Assembly: GCA_963762425.1 (NCBI GenBank)
Contig: CAVXKY010000024.1
Location: 310,001 to 374,000, forward strand
Source: REEB95 sp963762425
Lineage (GTDB): Bacteria; Pseudomonadota; Alphaproteobacteria; ATCC43930; CGMCC-115725
Direction of reading: 5' to 3'
Length of the DNA stretch: 64,000 nt
Position 1 is the first letter of the stretch. The number at the start of each line of letters is the position of its first letter. The position numbers and the translations under genes are program-made. Shown here piece after piece: positions 56,249-64,000 of this stretch. Under the pieces are notes generated by a model. The model was not told the DNA's origin and searched no databases. It was given only the letters and a program-made list of their open reading frames with translations.

Positions 56249-58210
56249 ATGACCGCCGATCGCAGCAGCGCCGATATCCAAGCCGCCGCGGCCGAGGCCT
56301 TGCGGCTGGGCCGCATCGCCGAAGCCGAGATGCTGTTGACTTCCGCGCTGGCAACGTCGCCGGACGCGCCCGAATTGCTGTTTCTTTACGGCACATTGCT
56401 CGCCCGCACCGGAAAGCTCGACCAGGCGGTCGTGACGTTCGAGCGCGCGCGCGCGGGAATGCCCGACAATGTCACGCTGCTCAACAATCTCGGCACCGTG
56501 CTCCGGCAATTGGGCCGTCATGCCGAGGCGGTGACTCATCTGCGCCACGCCCTGGTCTTGATTCCCAAATCCGCCGACACGTTGGCCAATATCGGCCAGG
56601 CGCTGAAGGCGCTTGGCCGCGCCGACCAGGCGGCGGGTTGCGCCAATCTTGCCCTGAAACTCAACTCCGGCCACGCCGAGGCGCTGCACCTTGCGGGATC
56701 GGTGTTGATCGAGCGGGGCCAAGCCAAAGCGGCCGCCGAATACTTCGCCCGCGCCGCCCAGTTCGCGCCCGAACGGCCGGTTTATCGCGTCAGCCTCGGC
56801 CTGGCGCTGCTGACCCTGGGCGATTTGCCCGCCGGCAGCGCCGCCTATGAATGGCGCTGGCACGGGCCGATGCGCCCGCCCAATCTCCCGGCGCCGCTGT
56901 GGGACGGCAAGCCGCTCGGCCCGAACGCCACCCTGCTGCTCTGGGCCGAGGAAAGCGTGTCCGAGCTGATCCAGTTCATCCGCTTCGCGCCCGATCTTCA
57001 CCGCTACGCCGGCCGTATCGTGCTGTGCGCGCCAGCGCCGCTGGTTCGCCTGCTGGCCTCCGCCCCGGGCATCGACCAGGTGATCGCCATCGGCGATAAG
57101 CTGCCCGGGTTTGCCGCGCATTTGCCGCTGACCAGCTTGATCCAGCGCCTGGGCGTGACATCCGACACCATTCCCAACGGTATTCCCTATCTTGCCGCCG
57201 AGGCCGCGCGCGCGGCGCCGTTCGCCCCCGCCCTCGCCGGACCTGGATTCAAGATCGGGCTTGCCTGGAGCGGCGACCGGCCGGGTCCGGCGCTCAACGA
57301 CCTGGCGCCGCTCCTGGACATCCCCAATCTGCGGTTCTTCGCGCTCGACGCCGATACATCCGCGATCGCGGCCGGCCCCTTTGCCGGACGCGTCACCGAT
57401 CTTTCCGCCTGCCTGCTTGATTATGCCGATTCCGCCGCGGCGATCTCCCGGCTCGATCTGGTGATAGCGGCCGACGGCCCGATCGCGCATCTGGCCGGAG
57501 CGCTCGGCCATCCCGCCTGGGTCATGCTGCCGCATTTCGCGCATTGGCGTTGGATGACCGGACGCACCGACACGCCGTGGTATCCCTCGCTGCTGCTTTA
57601 CCGGCAGAAGGACAAGGATTGGAACGAGACCGTGCGCGAGATCGCCGGCGGATTGGCGATCTACGGCGCATCGGCGAACCTGGCGCGGCACGAGCCCGAA
57701 CATTTCCAGCCCCCGGCGTCGGCTCCTGCCCCAATCGTCGATCCGGTGCGGGCATCCGCCTATGCGCCCTATTTCCAAGGCGAAGGGTTGAAACTGGGCC
57801 TGGCGCTCGGCGCAAGCGGTCAATCCCCCGATCTGGCTTCGCTCGCGCCGTTGCTCGGCGTGCCCGGCCTGCGCTTTTACGCTCTCAACGCCGAAACCGC
57901 GGCGCAGATCGAGCATGGGCCTTTCGCCGGCTGGATCGCCGATCTCTCCATGGCCGAGACCGATCCCGCCGAATCCTCCGCCATCCTGTCCCAGCTCGAC
58001 CTGGTGATCGGCGGCGCCAATACAGCGGCGTTCAATGCCGCCGCGCTCGACGTTTCGGCCTGGGTGTTGCAGCCGGTGGACGAGCCGCCGCGCTCGATCC
58101 CCAACGTCCTGGTGTTCCGTCAGGAACGCGCCGGCGATTGGTCGCCGGTGATCGAGCAGCTGGTCTTCGCCCTCCAAATCGCCACCACGGCCGAACCGGC
58201 TTACGTCTGA
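56249..58210 (+). CDS. TPR protein with a duplicated GT9/heptosyltransferase-like domain
   Basis: 653 residues. TPRs at about 10-210 (AEMLLTSALATSPDAPELL, LNNLGTVLRQLGRHAEAV, ALHLAGSVLIERGQAK). Next, AAYEWRWHGP and LLLWAEESVSELIQFIRFAPDL lead into a GT9-like domain with PHFAHWRWMTGRTDTPWYPS near residues 430-450. A shorter second copy of its last half follows (about 515-625): LAPLLDIPNLRFFALDAD (330s) corresponds to LAPLLGVPGLRFYALNAE, and GPFAGRVTDLS to GPFAGWIADLS. In the second copy the GP-IAHLAGALGHP site is degenerate (GGANTAAFNAAALD). The family may transfer or bind sugars; activity is uncertain. Confidence 0.75.
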   Translation: MTADRSSADIQAAAAEALRLGRIAEAEMLLTSALATSPDAPELLFLYGTLLARTGKLDQAVVTFERARAGMPDNVTLLNNLGTVLRQLGRHAEAVTHLRHALVLIPKSADTLANIGQALKALGRADQAAGCANLALKLNSGHAEALHLAGSVLIERGQAKAAAEYFARAAQFAPERPVYRVSLGLALLTLGDLPAGSAAYEWRWHGPMRPPNLPAPLWDGKPLGPNATLLLWAEESVSELIQFIRFAPDLHRYAGRIVLCAPAPLVRLLASAPGIDQVIAIGDKLPGFAAHLPLTSLIQRLGVTSDTIPNGIPYLAAEAARAAPFAPALAGPGFKIGLAWSGDRPGPALNDLAPLLDIPNLRFFALDADTSAIAAGPFAGRVTDLSACLLDYADSAAAISRLDLVIAADGPIAHLAGALGHPAWVMLPHFAHWRWMTGRTDTPWYPSLLLYRQKDKDWNETVREIAGGLAIYGASANLARHEPEHFQPPASAPAPIVDPVRASAYAPYFQGEGLKLGLALGASGQSPDLASLAPLLGVPGLRFYALNAETAAQIEHGPFAGWIADLSMAETDPAESSAILSQLDLVIGGANTAAFNAAALDVSAWVLQPVDEPPRSIPNVLVFRQERAGDWSPVIEQLVFALQIATTAEPAYV

Positions 58211-58226
58211 ATCGATTCAAAATTCT

Positions 58227-58315
58227 GCGGCGCAGCAGACGCGCCGCGGGGCACGGCCGAACCCGTCCCCGCCTGAGCCGGGTCTCACGGTTTTGCGGCG
58301 CTACGGATGCGCCGC
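58227..58315. repeat. Two identical-stem hairpins GCGGCGC / GCGCCGC
   Basis: Stems at 58227-58233/58241-58247 and 58295-58301/58309-58315 are identical, each with a 7-base loop, and both are followed by GGGG. The first follows the TPR gene stop by 17 bases. They may be REP-like elements or a weak bidirectional terminator between two convergent genes. Confidence 0.5.
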
Positions 58316-58349
58316 GGGGATTTCGCGGCGCGTCAGGCGTTAGTCGCGG

Positions 58350-58739
58350 CTAGGGATGCGCGGCGTGCCAGACGTCGTTGACGCCGTCGCCGGTGGTTTC
58401 GCCGGGCTTCTCATCCTTGACCCAGCCATAAAGCGGCTTGCCCTTGTAGGCCCACTGCTTCGTGCCGTCGTCACGGGTGACGATCGACCAAGCGCCCATG
58501 GGCATGGCGCCGGCGGGCGCCATCAAGGGCGGCCAATGATCGGCGCAGGTGCCGTTGCAATTCGACTTGCCGGGCTGGTCTTTGTCGAAGGTATAGAGCG
58601 TCATCATCTTGTTGTCGGTGAGAACCTTGCCGAGTTTGGAATCCCCGGTCATGGCCGGCATTTTCATGTCATCGGCGCGGGCTACCGCAACGCCCAGGAT
58701 GATCATCGCGGCCGCGGCAAGCAGGAAATGTAGGCGCAT
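58350..58739 (-). CDS. Exported PF03640-type (secreted repeat) protein
   Basis: 129 residues with a signal peptide (LLAAAAMIILGVAVARA). The PF03640 repeat occurs twice: LGKVLTDNKMMTLYTFDKDQ with GKSNCNGTCADHWPPL, and KQWAYKGKPLYGWVKDEKPGETTGDG. Such repeats are known in secreted proteins of unknown function. Two Cys in the CNGTC loop and four Met/His-rich stretches (DMKMPAMTG, AAHP) could bind metal. It lies next to, and divergent from, the copper-type cluster. Confidence 0.82.
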   Translation of the reverse strand: MRLHFLLAAAAMIILGVAVARADDMKMPAMTGDSKLGKVLTDNKMMTLYTFDKDQPGKSNCNGTCADHWPPLMAPAGAMPMGAWSIVTRDDGTKQWAYKGKPLYGWVKDEKPGETTGDGVNDVWHAAHP

Positions 58740-58926
58740 GGATGTCTCCTCTCTCTATGACTTCATGGGTGAAGCTGCCCCGTTCATGCTGGGCCAACAT
58801 CATCACCGTGCACTAATTCATTCCCTTCGCCCGCCATCATCAACCCACAAAGTTGTGATTGAAGGGCGGTTTTGCCGCATGCAGCCGCGCTTGTTAGCCC
58901 GAGCCCAATTGCGATAGATTCGCAAC

Positions 58927-59322
58927 ATGGGGGTGGGGACGCGCCAAAAACGCTTGGCGGCCGGCTGGTTCGGCTGCTTGGCCATGGCCGTGCAGGCGCT
59001 GCTGCCGTTGCTGCTCGCCGCCGAGATCCGGCTGGCGAATGCGGGCGAGATACCGATTTGCACGCCGGCGGGCGTCAAACAAGTCGTGCTCCCGGTCACC
59101 CACCAAAACCGTCCCGGCTCTTCCCATCACGGCGGCATGGCCGCCTGCCCGATCTGCCAAGCGGTGGCATGCGGCCAAGCTTTAGCCGACACGGCAACAT
59201 CGCCGGCGCTGTCCGCGCCCCAGAGTTATGAAACGGCGGCCGCGTTCGCGCCGCAGCATCAGCCGCATCAGGCCTTTTATCATTCTCCTTACCGCGCGCG
59301 CGCTCCGCCCGCGTTGGGCTGA
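58927..59322 (+). CDS. DUF2946-type protein
   Basis: 131 residues. A membrane segment (AMAVQALLPLLLAAEIRLAN) is followed by CTPAGVKQV, a His-rich HQNRPGSSHHGGM and the CPICQAVACGQ motif that marks DUF2946, then a His-rich tail with QHQPHQAFYH. Such genes commonly sit near copper-handling genes. The His and Cys content fits metal binding in the periplasm, but the role is not known. It is the first gene of the plus-strand cluster. No clear ribosome-binding site precedes the ATG. Confidence 0.68.
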   Translation: MGVGTRQKRLAAGWFGCLAMAVQALLPLLLAAEIRLANAGEIPICTPAGVKQVVLPVTHQNRPGSSHHGGMAACPICQAVACGQALADTATSPALSAPQSYETAAAFAPQHQPHQAFYHSPYRARAPPALG

Positions 59323-59409
59323 TTCTCGACCGAACCGGCGCTGACCGAAGCTGGCCTCGCAAAGGCCAGCGGAGGTTCACGCCAGCCCATCGTATTTCGG
59401 AGCAAAATC

Positions 59410-60333
59410 ATAAATCGCCCGATCAAGGGCCTCGCCGCGTTGACCGCGGCGGCGCTCGTCACGCTTGCCTCCCATGAGGCGCGCGCGCACGCCGTTTGCG
59501 GCGACCGCGTCTTTCCCCCCACCCTGACGATGGATGATCCCGGCGTGGGCGACGAGTTGTCGCTGCCGACCATCCAGTTCGCGCCCATACCGGCTTCCGG
59601 CGGAAACCCGCCGGGCCACACCGTCGATTACGGCTATGAGTGGGATAAGACCATAACCAAGGATTTGGGCTTCGCCTTCAACGGCGATTATTTCACGCAA
59701 CATGGCGCGGCCCAAAATCTGCACGGCTGGGACAATGTCACGGTGACGCTCAAGGACGAGCTTCCCTGCAACGACGCCCACGAATTCTTGGTCTCGGTGG
59801 GCGTGATCCGTCAATTCGGCGGGACCGGCTCATCCCAATTGCTCAATGCCGGCGCGATCAGCACGGTGAGCAACACGGCGCCGACCCTCTATGTCGGCAA
59901 AGGGCTGGGCGATCTGCCCATCGGCAATTTGCGTCCGCTTGCCGTCACCGGCGAGCTCGGTTATCAGTTCTCCGACTCGCCCAGCCTCAGCCCCAATCAA
60001 TGGGCTTCTTCGGCGTCTTTGCAATATTCGGTCCCCTATCTGCAGCAGCACGTGAAGGCGCTGGATCTGCCCGCCTTCGTGGGGCGGTTGATTCCATTGG
60101 TCGAGGTTTCCTTGTCCACGCCGCCGCACGGTTCCACCACCGGGACCATCTCGCCCGGTATTCTCTATGAAGCCGATACTTGGCAAGCCGGCATCGAGGC
60201 GATGATCCCGGCAAACGACGCCACCCGGCGATCCCGGGGCACCGGGTTCATCTTCCAGTTCCACCTTTTCCTGGATGACCTGCTGCCGAATTCCCTCGGC
60301 AAACCCTTGTTCGACACGGACTTATGGCAATAA
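59410..60333 (+). CDS. Exported protein of unknown function, apparent ATA start
   Basis: About 307 residues. The signal peptide NRPIKGLAALTAAALVTLASHEARAHA begins right after an ATA codon at 59410, which stands six bases after GGAGC; the first canonical start in frame, TTG 59440, would lose the basic n-region. ATA may be a rare start or a miscalled ATG. The mature part is beta-rich with alternating polar residues (YGYEWDKTITKDLGFAFNGDYF, YQFSDSPSL, QWASSASLQYSVPYLQQ) and ends TGFIFQFHLFLDDLL, like a beta-barrel or periplasmic transporter component. Three Cys lie in HAVCGD, LPCND and elsewhere. It overlaps copC by 10 bases. Confidence 0.6.
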   Translation: MNRPIKGLAALTAAALVTLASHEARAHAVCGDRVFPPTLTMDDPGVGDELSLPTIQFAPIPASGGNPPGHTVDYGYEWDKTITKDLGFAFNGDYFTQHGAAQNLHGWDNVTVTLKDELPCNDAHEFLVSVGVIRQFGGTGSSQLLNAGAISTVSNTAPTLYVGKGLGDLPIGNLRPLAVTGELGYQFSDSPSLSPNQWASSASLQYSVPYLQQHVKALDLPAFVGRLIPLVEVSLSTPPHGSTTGTISPGILYEADTWQAGIEAMIPANDATRRSRGTGFIFQFHLFLDDLLPNSLGKPLFDTDLWQ

Positions 60334-60695
60334 AGAGGGGTGTTCTCGTCGCGATGACCTTCGCGGCATGCGTTCTCGCAGCCGCCGAAGCGCGGGCGCA
60401 TGCCTTTCTCGACCACGCCGCGCCGCCGGTCGGCAGCACGCTCGGCGCGGCTCCGCCGACGGTGCGGATCTGGTTCACCCAGGAGCTGGAACCCGCCTTC
60501 AGCGGCATCGAGGTGACCGACGCCGCCGGGGCGCGCGTCGATGACGGCACGCCCGTGGTCGACGCCACGGACCGCACATTGCTGATCGTCGGCCTCAAGA
60601 AACTCCCGCCCGGCGAATACAAGGTCCATTGGCACGTGATCTCGGTCGATACCCACGCCACTGAGGGCAATTTCACTTTCCGCGTGGGCCCGTGA
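60324..60695 (+). CDS. copC: Periplasmic copper-binding protein CopC
   Basis: 123 residues. Signal peptide cleaved before His1 of HAFLDHAAPPVGS, the amino-terminal copper ligand of CopC. The other copper ligands lie in HWHVISVDTHATEGN, and the beta-sandwich has VRIWFTQELEPAFSGIEV and DRTLLIVGLKKLPPGEYKV. CopC delivers or holds Cu(II) in the periplasm. The start lies inside the previous gene and the stop overlaps the next start (GTGA), so translation is coupled through the cluster. Confidence 0.9.
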   Translation: MAIKRGVLVAMTFAACVLAAAEARAHAFLDHAAPPVGSTLGAAPPTVRIWFTQELEPAFSGIEVTDAAGARVDDGTPVVDATDRTLLIVGLKKLPPGEYKVHWHVISVDTHATEGNFTFRVGP

Positions 60696-62602
60696 CCGAA
60701 ACACTGCTGCTGGCGGCGCGCTTCCTGCATTACGCGGCGTCGATCGGCCTGGCCGGAACGTTGGGCTTCACCGTATTCATCGCGCGCCCGGCCGGGCTCG
60801 AAGGAATTTACCGGCGCTGGATCTGGACGTGTCTTGCCTTGGCGCTGGTCTCGGGATTCTTCTGGTTCCTCGCCCTCGCCGCCGGCATGAGCGGCCGCAG
60901 TCTGGAAGCATCCTTCGATCCCCAAATCCTGAACACAGTTTTGCTGCGGACGCGGTTCGGGCAATTATTCTCGCTACGGCTTGGCGGCGCCTGTTTGACC
61001 GCGCTGGCGCTGCTGCTGCCGGCGCGTTTCGGCAGGATACTCGCCCTGCTCCTGGTGGCCGCGCTGCTGGGTTCGCTCGCCTGGGCCGGGCATGGCGCGG
61101 ACGATACGGGCGCCAATGGAAACTTCCATGTCACCGCCGACGTCACCCATCTGCTGATGGCGGGCGCCTGGATCGGCGGGCTGGCGCCGCTGGCGTTGCT
61201 GTTCCACCGCGCGATCCTGGCCGGCGACGGCGAATGGGTCGAGATCGCGCGGCGAGCGGCCGGGCGTTTCTCGGCTCTGGGCATCGTGGCGGTGGGCCTC
61301 CTGTTCGCCAGCGGCATTATCAACGCTTCTTATCTCGTCGAATCATTGGCGGGACTGGTTGGCACGGCCTATGGCCAATTGCTGCTGGTCAAGATCGCGC
61401 TCTTTGCCGCGCTGGTCGCCCTCGCCACGATCAATCGCGAGGTGCTGACGCCGCGTCTCTCGGCAACGCCGCGCGGCGCCAAGCAGCGGGCATCCGCCCT
61501 GGCGCTGCGCGGTCTGCGCCGCAACAGCCTGATCGAATCCTGCCTGGGGCTCGGCGTGCTGGCGATCGTGGCGGTGCTCGGCACCATGGTGCCGGCCGCG
61601 CATCAGCAGCCGCTCTGGCCCTTCCCCATCCGCTTCAACACTGCGGTGTTGTCAACGCCCGAATACCGGGGCGAGGTTTGGCTGGCGCTCGCCTCGGCCG
61701 CGCTGGGCCTGGGGCTTGCCGGCGCCAGTTTCATGTTCCACAAGCTGTGGGGCGCGGTGGTGGTGGCGTGGCTGGTGATCATCGCCTTTTTCCTGCCGAG
61801 CCTGAGCCTGCTCACGATAAAGGCCTATCCGACCAGCTTCTTCCAATCGCCGGCGGGATTCACCGCGCGCTCCATCGCCTTGGGACAAAAAGCCTTCGCG
61901 CAGAACTGCGCCGCTTGCCACGGCGCCGAAGGACAAGGCGACGGACCCTTGGCCAAGCAGTTGCCGGATCCGCCGGCCAATCTCACCGCCGACCATATTT
62001 ACTCGCACAGCGACGGCGACCTGTTCTGGAAAATATCGCACGGCATCGCCGGCACGCCCATGCCCGCCTTCGCCGGTTCGATGGACGAAGCAACGATCTG
62101 GAACATGATTGACTTCATCCGTGCCAACGCCGATGGCGTGCGCGCGGCGCGGGGCACGCCAGCCCAGGCGCCCGATTTCGCCATCCAATGCCCGGATGGC
62201 ACGATTACCGCGCTGCGCCAGTTCGGCGGCCATATCGTGCATCTGGTCTTCGCCGGACCGCAATCGGACGCCCGGTTGGTGGCGTTGAGCCGCCTCGATC
62301 TGGGCCGCGACGTCACGACCGTGATCGTTCCGCTCGGCGTGCTTGAAGCCGCGACGCGTCCGTTCTGCACCGCCGCCGAGACCGGCATGGCGGAGGCCTA
62401 TGCGCTTTATCCGCCCGGCCGCGGCCAGAGCCTTGCCGGCGACGAATTCCTGATCGACGCCAAGGGCTGGCTGCGCGGCGTGTGGCTGCCGCGCGCGGGC
62501 GCGGGCTGGAGCGACGATAAGACCCTTGGACGGGCCCTGGATGAAATTCGCGCCAATCCCATCCTGGTCTCGCCGCGCCCCGCGGGCCACGTGCATCACT
62601 AG
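60692..62602 (+). CDS. copD: CopD - cytochrome c - thioredoxin-like fusion
   Basis: 636 residues from GTG 60692. Residues 1-380 form CopD-like membrane helices (about eight), with conserved His in RFLHYAASIGLAGTLGF and HVTADVTHLLMAGAWIGG. Residues about 385-490 are a class I cytochrome c with the haem site Cys406-Cys409-His410 (CAACH) and axial Met in GTPMPAFAGSM. From about 490 on there is a thioredoxin/AhpC-like fold (FAIQCPDGTITAL, HIVHLVFAG, a final FLIDAKGWLRGVWLP) ending in HVHH. CopD normally takes copper into the cell; a fused haem and redox domain suggests electron-coupled copper handling. This architecture is the most unusual in the window. Confidence 0.85.
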   Translation: MTETLLLAARFLHYAASIGLAGTLGFTVFIARPAGLEGIYRRWIWTCLALALVSGFFWFLALAAGMSGRSLEASFDPQILNTVLLRTRFGQLFSLRLGGACLTALALLLPARFGRILALLLVAALLGSLAWAGHGADDTGANGNFHVTADVTHLLMAGAWIGGLAPLALLFHRAILAGDGEWVEIARRAAGRFSALGIVAVGLLFASGIINASYLVESLAGLVGTAYGQLLLVKIALFAALVALATINREVLTPRLSATPRGAKQRASALALRGLRRNSLIESCLGLGVLAIVAVLGTMVPAAHQQPLWPFPIRFNTAVLSTPEYRGEVWLALASAALGLGLAGASFMFHKLWGAVVVAWLVIIAFFLPSLSLLTIKAYPTSFFQSPAGFTARSIALGQKAFAQNCAACHGAEGQGDGPLAKQLPDPPANLTADHIYSHSDGDLFWKISHGIAGTPMPAFAGSMDEATIWNMIDFIRANADGVRAARGTPAQAPDFAIQCPDGTITALRQFGGHIVHLVFAGPQSDARLVALSRLDLGRDVTTVIVPLGVLEAATRPFCTAAETGMAEAYALYPPGRGQSLAGDEFLIDAKGWLRGVWLPRAGAGWSDDKTLGRALDEIRANPILVSPRPAGHVHH

Positions 62603-62608
62603 GGCAAG

Positions 62609-63781
62609 CTAGACGCGCGACGGAGTCCGGCCGAGATGCTCGATCGCCGCCGCCGAGATCAGCCCCAGGACGATGATCAGCAATCCGGCGAAGCTGAACA
62701 TTTCCGTGTAGCCGATTGCTCGCGAAACCGCCGCGCCCAGGATCGGGCCGGTGCCCTGACCCAGGAAAAAAGAGGCGGCGAACAACGCCAGCGCCGCGCC
62801 GCGCGCGCCGGGCGCCAACTCGGTGGCGCGCAGCTGAAAGGTGTTGTGCATGATGTAGAAACCGAAGCCGCCGATGAAGAACAGCCCGGCGACGACCGTC
62901 CAATCGAGAGGCGCGGCCGAAATCAGGTAGATCACCCCCGCCATCACGCCGCCTAGGCGCAGCATGCCCAACGCGCCCAGGCGCGCGATCACCAGCCGCG
63001 CCGCCGCGCCATAGGCGACGCCGCCCAGCGCGAAACTCGCCAGCACCACGCCCGCCGCCACCGTGCCGCCGCCGCCGGCGCCATGCAGCGTCAGCATCGG
63101 CGCGATGAAAGGGAATATCCCGAAGAACAGAATTCCCTCCGCGCCCACCGCGCCGAAAACCAACAGCGCCAGCGGATCGGTCAACACCGGCAAGTAACTG
63201 GCGAAGGCTTTGCCGAGTTTTGGGCGCTCGCCTTGCCCTTCCGTGCCGGCAAGAAAGAAATAAACCACCGCAAGCGACACCGCCGCTATCGCGGCGGCGA
63301 AAATGAACACCGCGCGCCAGCCGAGCAGCACCGCGATCCCGCCCGAGCCGATCGCGCCGGTCATGTGACCGGCGATGGAAATGACGAGCACGCGGCTCAG
63401 CGACACCTGGCGCTCGGCATAGGGAATGCGGTCGCCGACCAGCGCGAAAGCGACCGGGATGACGCCGCCGCCGCTGCCGCCGGCGATGATGCGTCCGGCC
63501 ATGACGCCGCCGAATTCCGGCGCCAGCGCGCAGATCATCGAACCCAGGGTCACGCCGGCGAGCGCGAAGCAGATCAGCCGCACCTTGCCGAAAGCGTCGG
63601 CGGTGGGGCCCAGCACCAATTGCATGATCGCGTAAGGAAAGCTGTAGGACGAGGCGAGCAACGCCGCCTGCGACAGCGACACGTTCAGACCCGCCGCGAC
63701 GACGGGCAGCATCGGATCGAGCGCGCGCAAGCTGACCGAACTCGCGAACGACGCCAAGCCGAGACAAATGATCAGCCGCAC
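62609..63781 (-). CDS. Major facilitator superfamily transporter
   Basis: 390 residues with twelve predicted membrane helices. The loop 2-3 motif is modified (GPTADAFGKVRLI). GRIIAGGSGGGVIPVAFALVGDR and GHMTGAIGSGGIAVLLGWRAVFIF are the drug:H+ antiporter-1 type signatures. The C-terminal part has VAGLFFIGGFGFYIMHNTFQLRATELAPGARG. It converges with the CopD fusion gene (6 bases apart). A role in copper traffic is not indicated; multidrug or sugar-type efflux is more likely. Substrate unknown. Confidence 0.88.
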   Translation of the reverse strand: MRLIICLGLASFASSVSLRALDPMLPVVAAGLNVSLSQAALLASSYSFPYAIMQLVLGPTADAFGKVRLICFALAGVTLGSMICALAPEFGGVMAGRIIAGGSGGGVIPVAFALVGDRIPYAERQVSLSRVLVISIAGHMTGAIGSGGIAVLLGWRAVFIFAAAIAAVSLAVVYFFLAGTEGQGERPKLGKAFASYLPVLTDPLALLVFGAVGAEGILFFGIFPFIAPMLTLHGAGGGGTVAAGVVLASFALGGVAYGAAARLVIARLGALGMLRLGGVMAGVIYLISAAPLDWTVVAGLFFIGGFGFYIMHNTFQLRATELAPGARGAALALFAASFFLGQGTGPILGAAVSRAIGYTEMFSFAGLLIIVLGLISAAAIEHLGRTPSRV

Positions 63782-63883
63782 CGATTTTCCCTCGCCGCGA
63801 CGGAAACCAATCCCGCGTCAGGATAAGCGGTTCCGGGACGAATGCCTTGAAAAAAGCCGCGCGTTGGCCGCGTTGCTCCCATG

Positions 63884-63919
63884 AAAACGGCGCGGGCCCC
63901 GCCCGAAGGCGAGGCCCGC
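63884..63919 (-). terminator. Rho-independent terminator with TTCG loop
   Basis: A 12-bp stem with one mismatch (63892-63903 against 63908-63919) closes on a CGAA/TTCG tetraloop and, on the minus strand, is followed by GCCGTTTTC. It lies 25 bases after the stop codon of the truncated gene at the right edge. Confidence 0.7.
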
Positions 63920-63943
63920 TTGCGTTTCAAAGCCGCGAATAGT

Positions 63944-64000
63944 TCAGCGAATATTGATCGGGAAGATGAAATCGATCGCCGGCGAAGGCGGCGGCGGCGC
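63944..64000 (-). CDS. C-terminal end of an unknown protein (runs off the window)
   Basis: Only the last 18 residues are visible: a Pro-rich APPPPSPA run and then IDFIFPINIR before the TGA at 63944. Proline-rich linkers followed by a short beta-strand are seen in TonB-type energy transducers, but that is only a guess. A strong terminator follows. Confidence 0.45.
   Translation of the reverse strand, partial: APPPPSPAIDFIFPINIR

Noticed and set aside
56219..58177. Minus-strand frame of 652 codons
   Set aside because: Shadow of the TPR/GT9-like gene in the opposite strand; basic, Gly/Arg-rich and without family motifs.

Overview
The window is GC-rich, densely packed bacterial chromosome. The gene content points to an alphaproteobacterium: a SUF-only Fe-S operon led by an Rrf2 regulator, a HemB with the Mg-type metal switch, Bpt leucyltransferase, polyhydroxybutyrate (PHB) and ketone-body genes, the BKACE/PcaIJ set, and TPR-CHAT and TPR-GT9-like proteins. 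No rRNA or tRNA gene and no CRISPR array was seen, so the order or family cannot be fixed.

Layout. (1) 1-11.2 kb: a partial unknown gene, a TPR lipoprotein-like gene, DUF3455, a double-CDGSH Fe-S protein, an MFS_3 exporter, PPK2, a YtcJ-type amidohydrolase, a second TPR protein, and a patatin / acetoacetate decarboxylase / 3-hydroxybutyrate dehydrogenase operon. Many of these genes carry several single-base frameshifts, and several of those look like homopolymer contractions, so sequence error is likelier than real decay. (2) 11.2-16.6 kb: a gene-poor stretch with fossil gene ends, an exported TPR-CHAT protease-like protein, an IS30-family element sitting inside a palindrome, and two small coupled genes of unknown function. 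(3) 16.6-37.7 kb: acyl-CoA and carboxylic-acid metabolism (3-hydroxyisobutyryl-CoA hydrolase-like, CaiB-type CoA transferase, aldehyde dehydrogenase, penicillin-acylase-like hydrolase, GGT, PcaC, PcaF, PcaIJ, BKACE, PHB depolymerase). HemB, two alpha/beta hydrolases, Bpt and a large single-chain GltD/PyrK-type oxidoreductase lie among them. (4) 37.8-44.2 kb: a PAS histidine kinase, a CheY-like regulator and a receiver-kinase hybrid, then an SDR, a dihaem cytochrome c and a cytochrome c'. (5) 44.3-50.4 kb: a complete iscR-like-sufBCDSU-sufT operon. (6) 50.6-58.2 kb: two convergent parallel beta-helix proteins, a 27-residue membrane micro-ORF with its own promoter, an OmpR-type two-component system, and a TPR protein with a duplicated GT9-like half domain. 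(7) 58.3-62.6 kb: a periplasmic copper-type module (PF03640 protein, DUF2946, unknown exported protein, CopC, and a CopD-cytochrome c-thioredoxin-like fusion). An MFS transporter and the end of one more gene finish the window.

How the genes work together. PhaZ (36.5 kb) would release 3-hydroxybutyrate, BdhA (8.4 kb) would oxidise it to acetoacetate, and acetoacetate could go to ADC or to the CoA transferase and thiolase near 33-35 kb. PhaZ is preceded by palindromes that resemble PhaR operators. The SUF genes overlap or nearly touch and are probably one self-regulated transcript. The CopC-CopD cluster overlaps gene by gene and looks like one electron-transfer or copper-handling unit.
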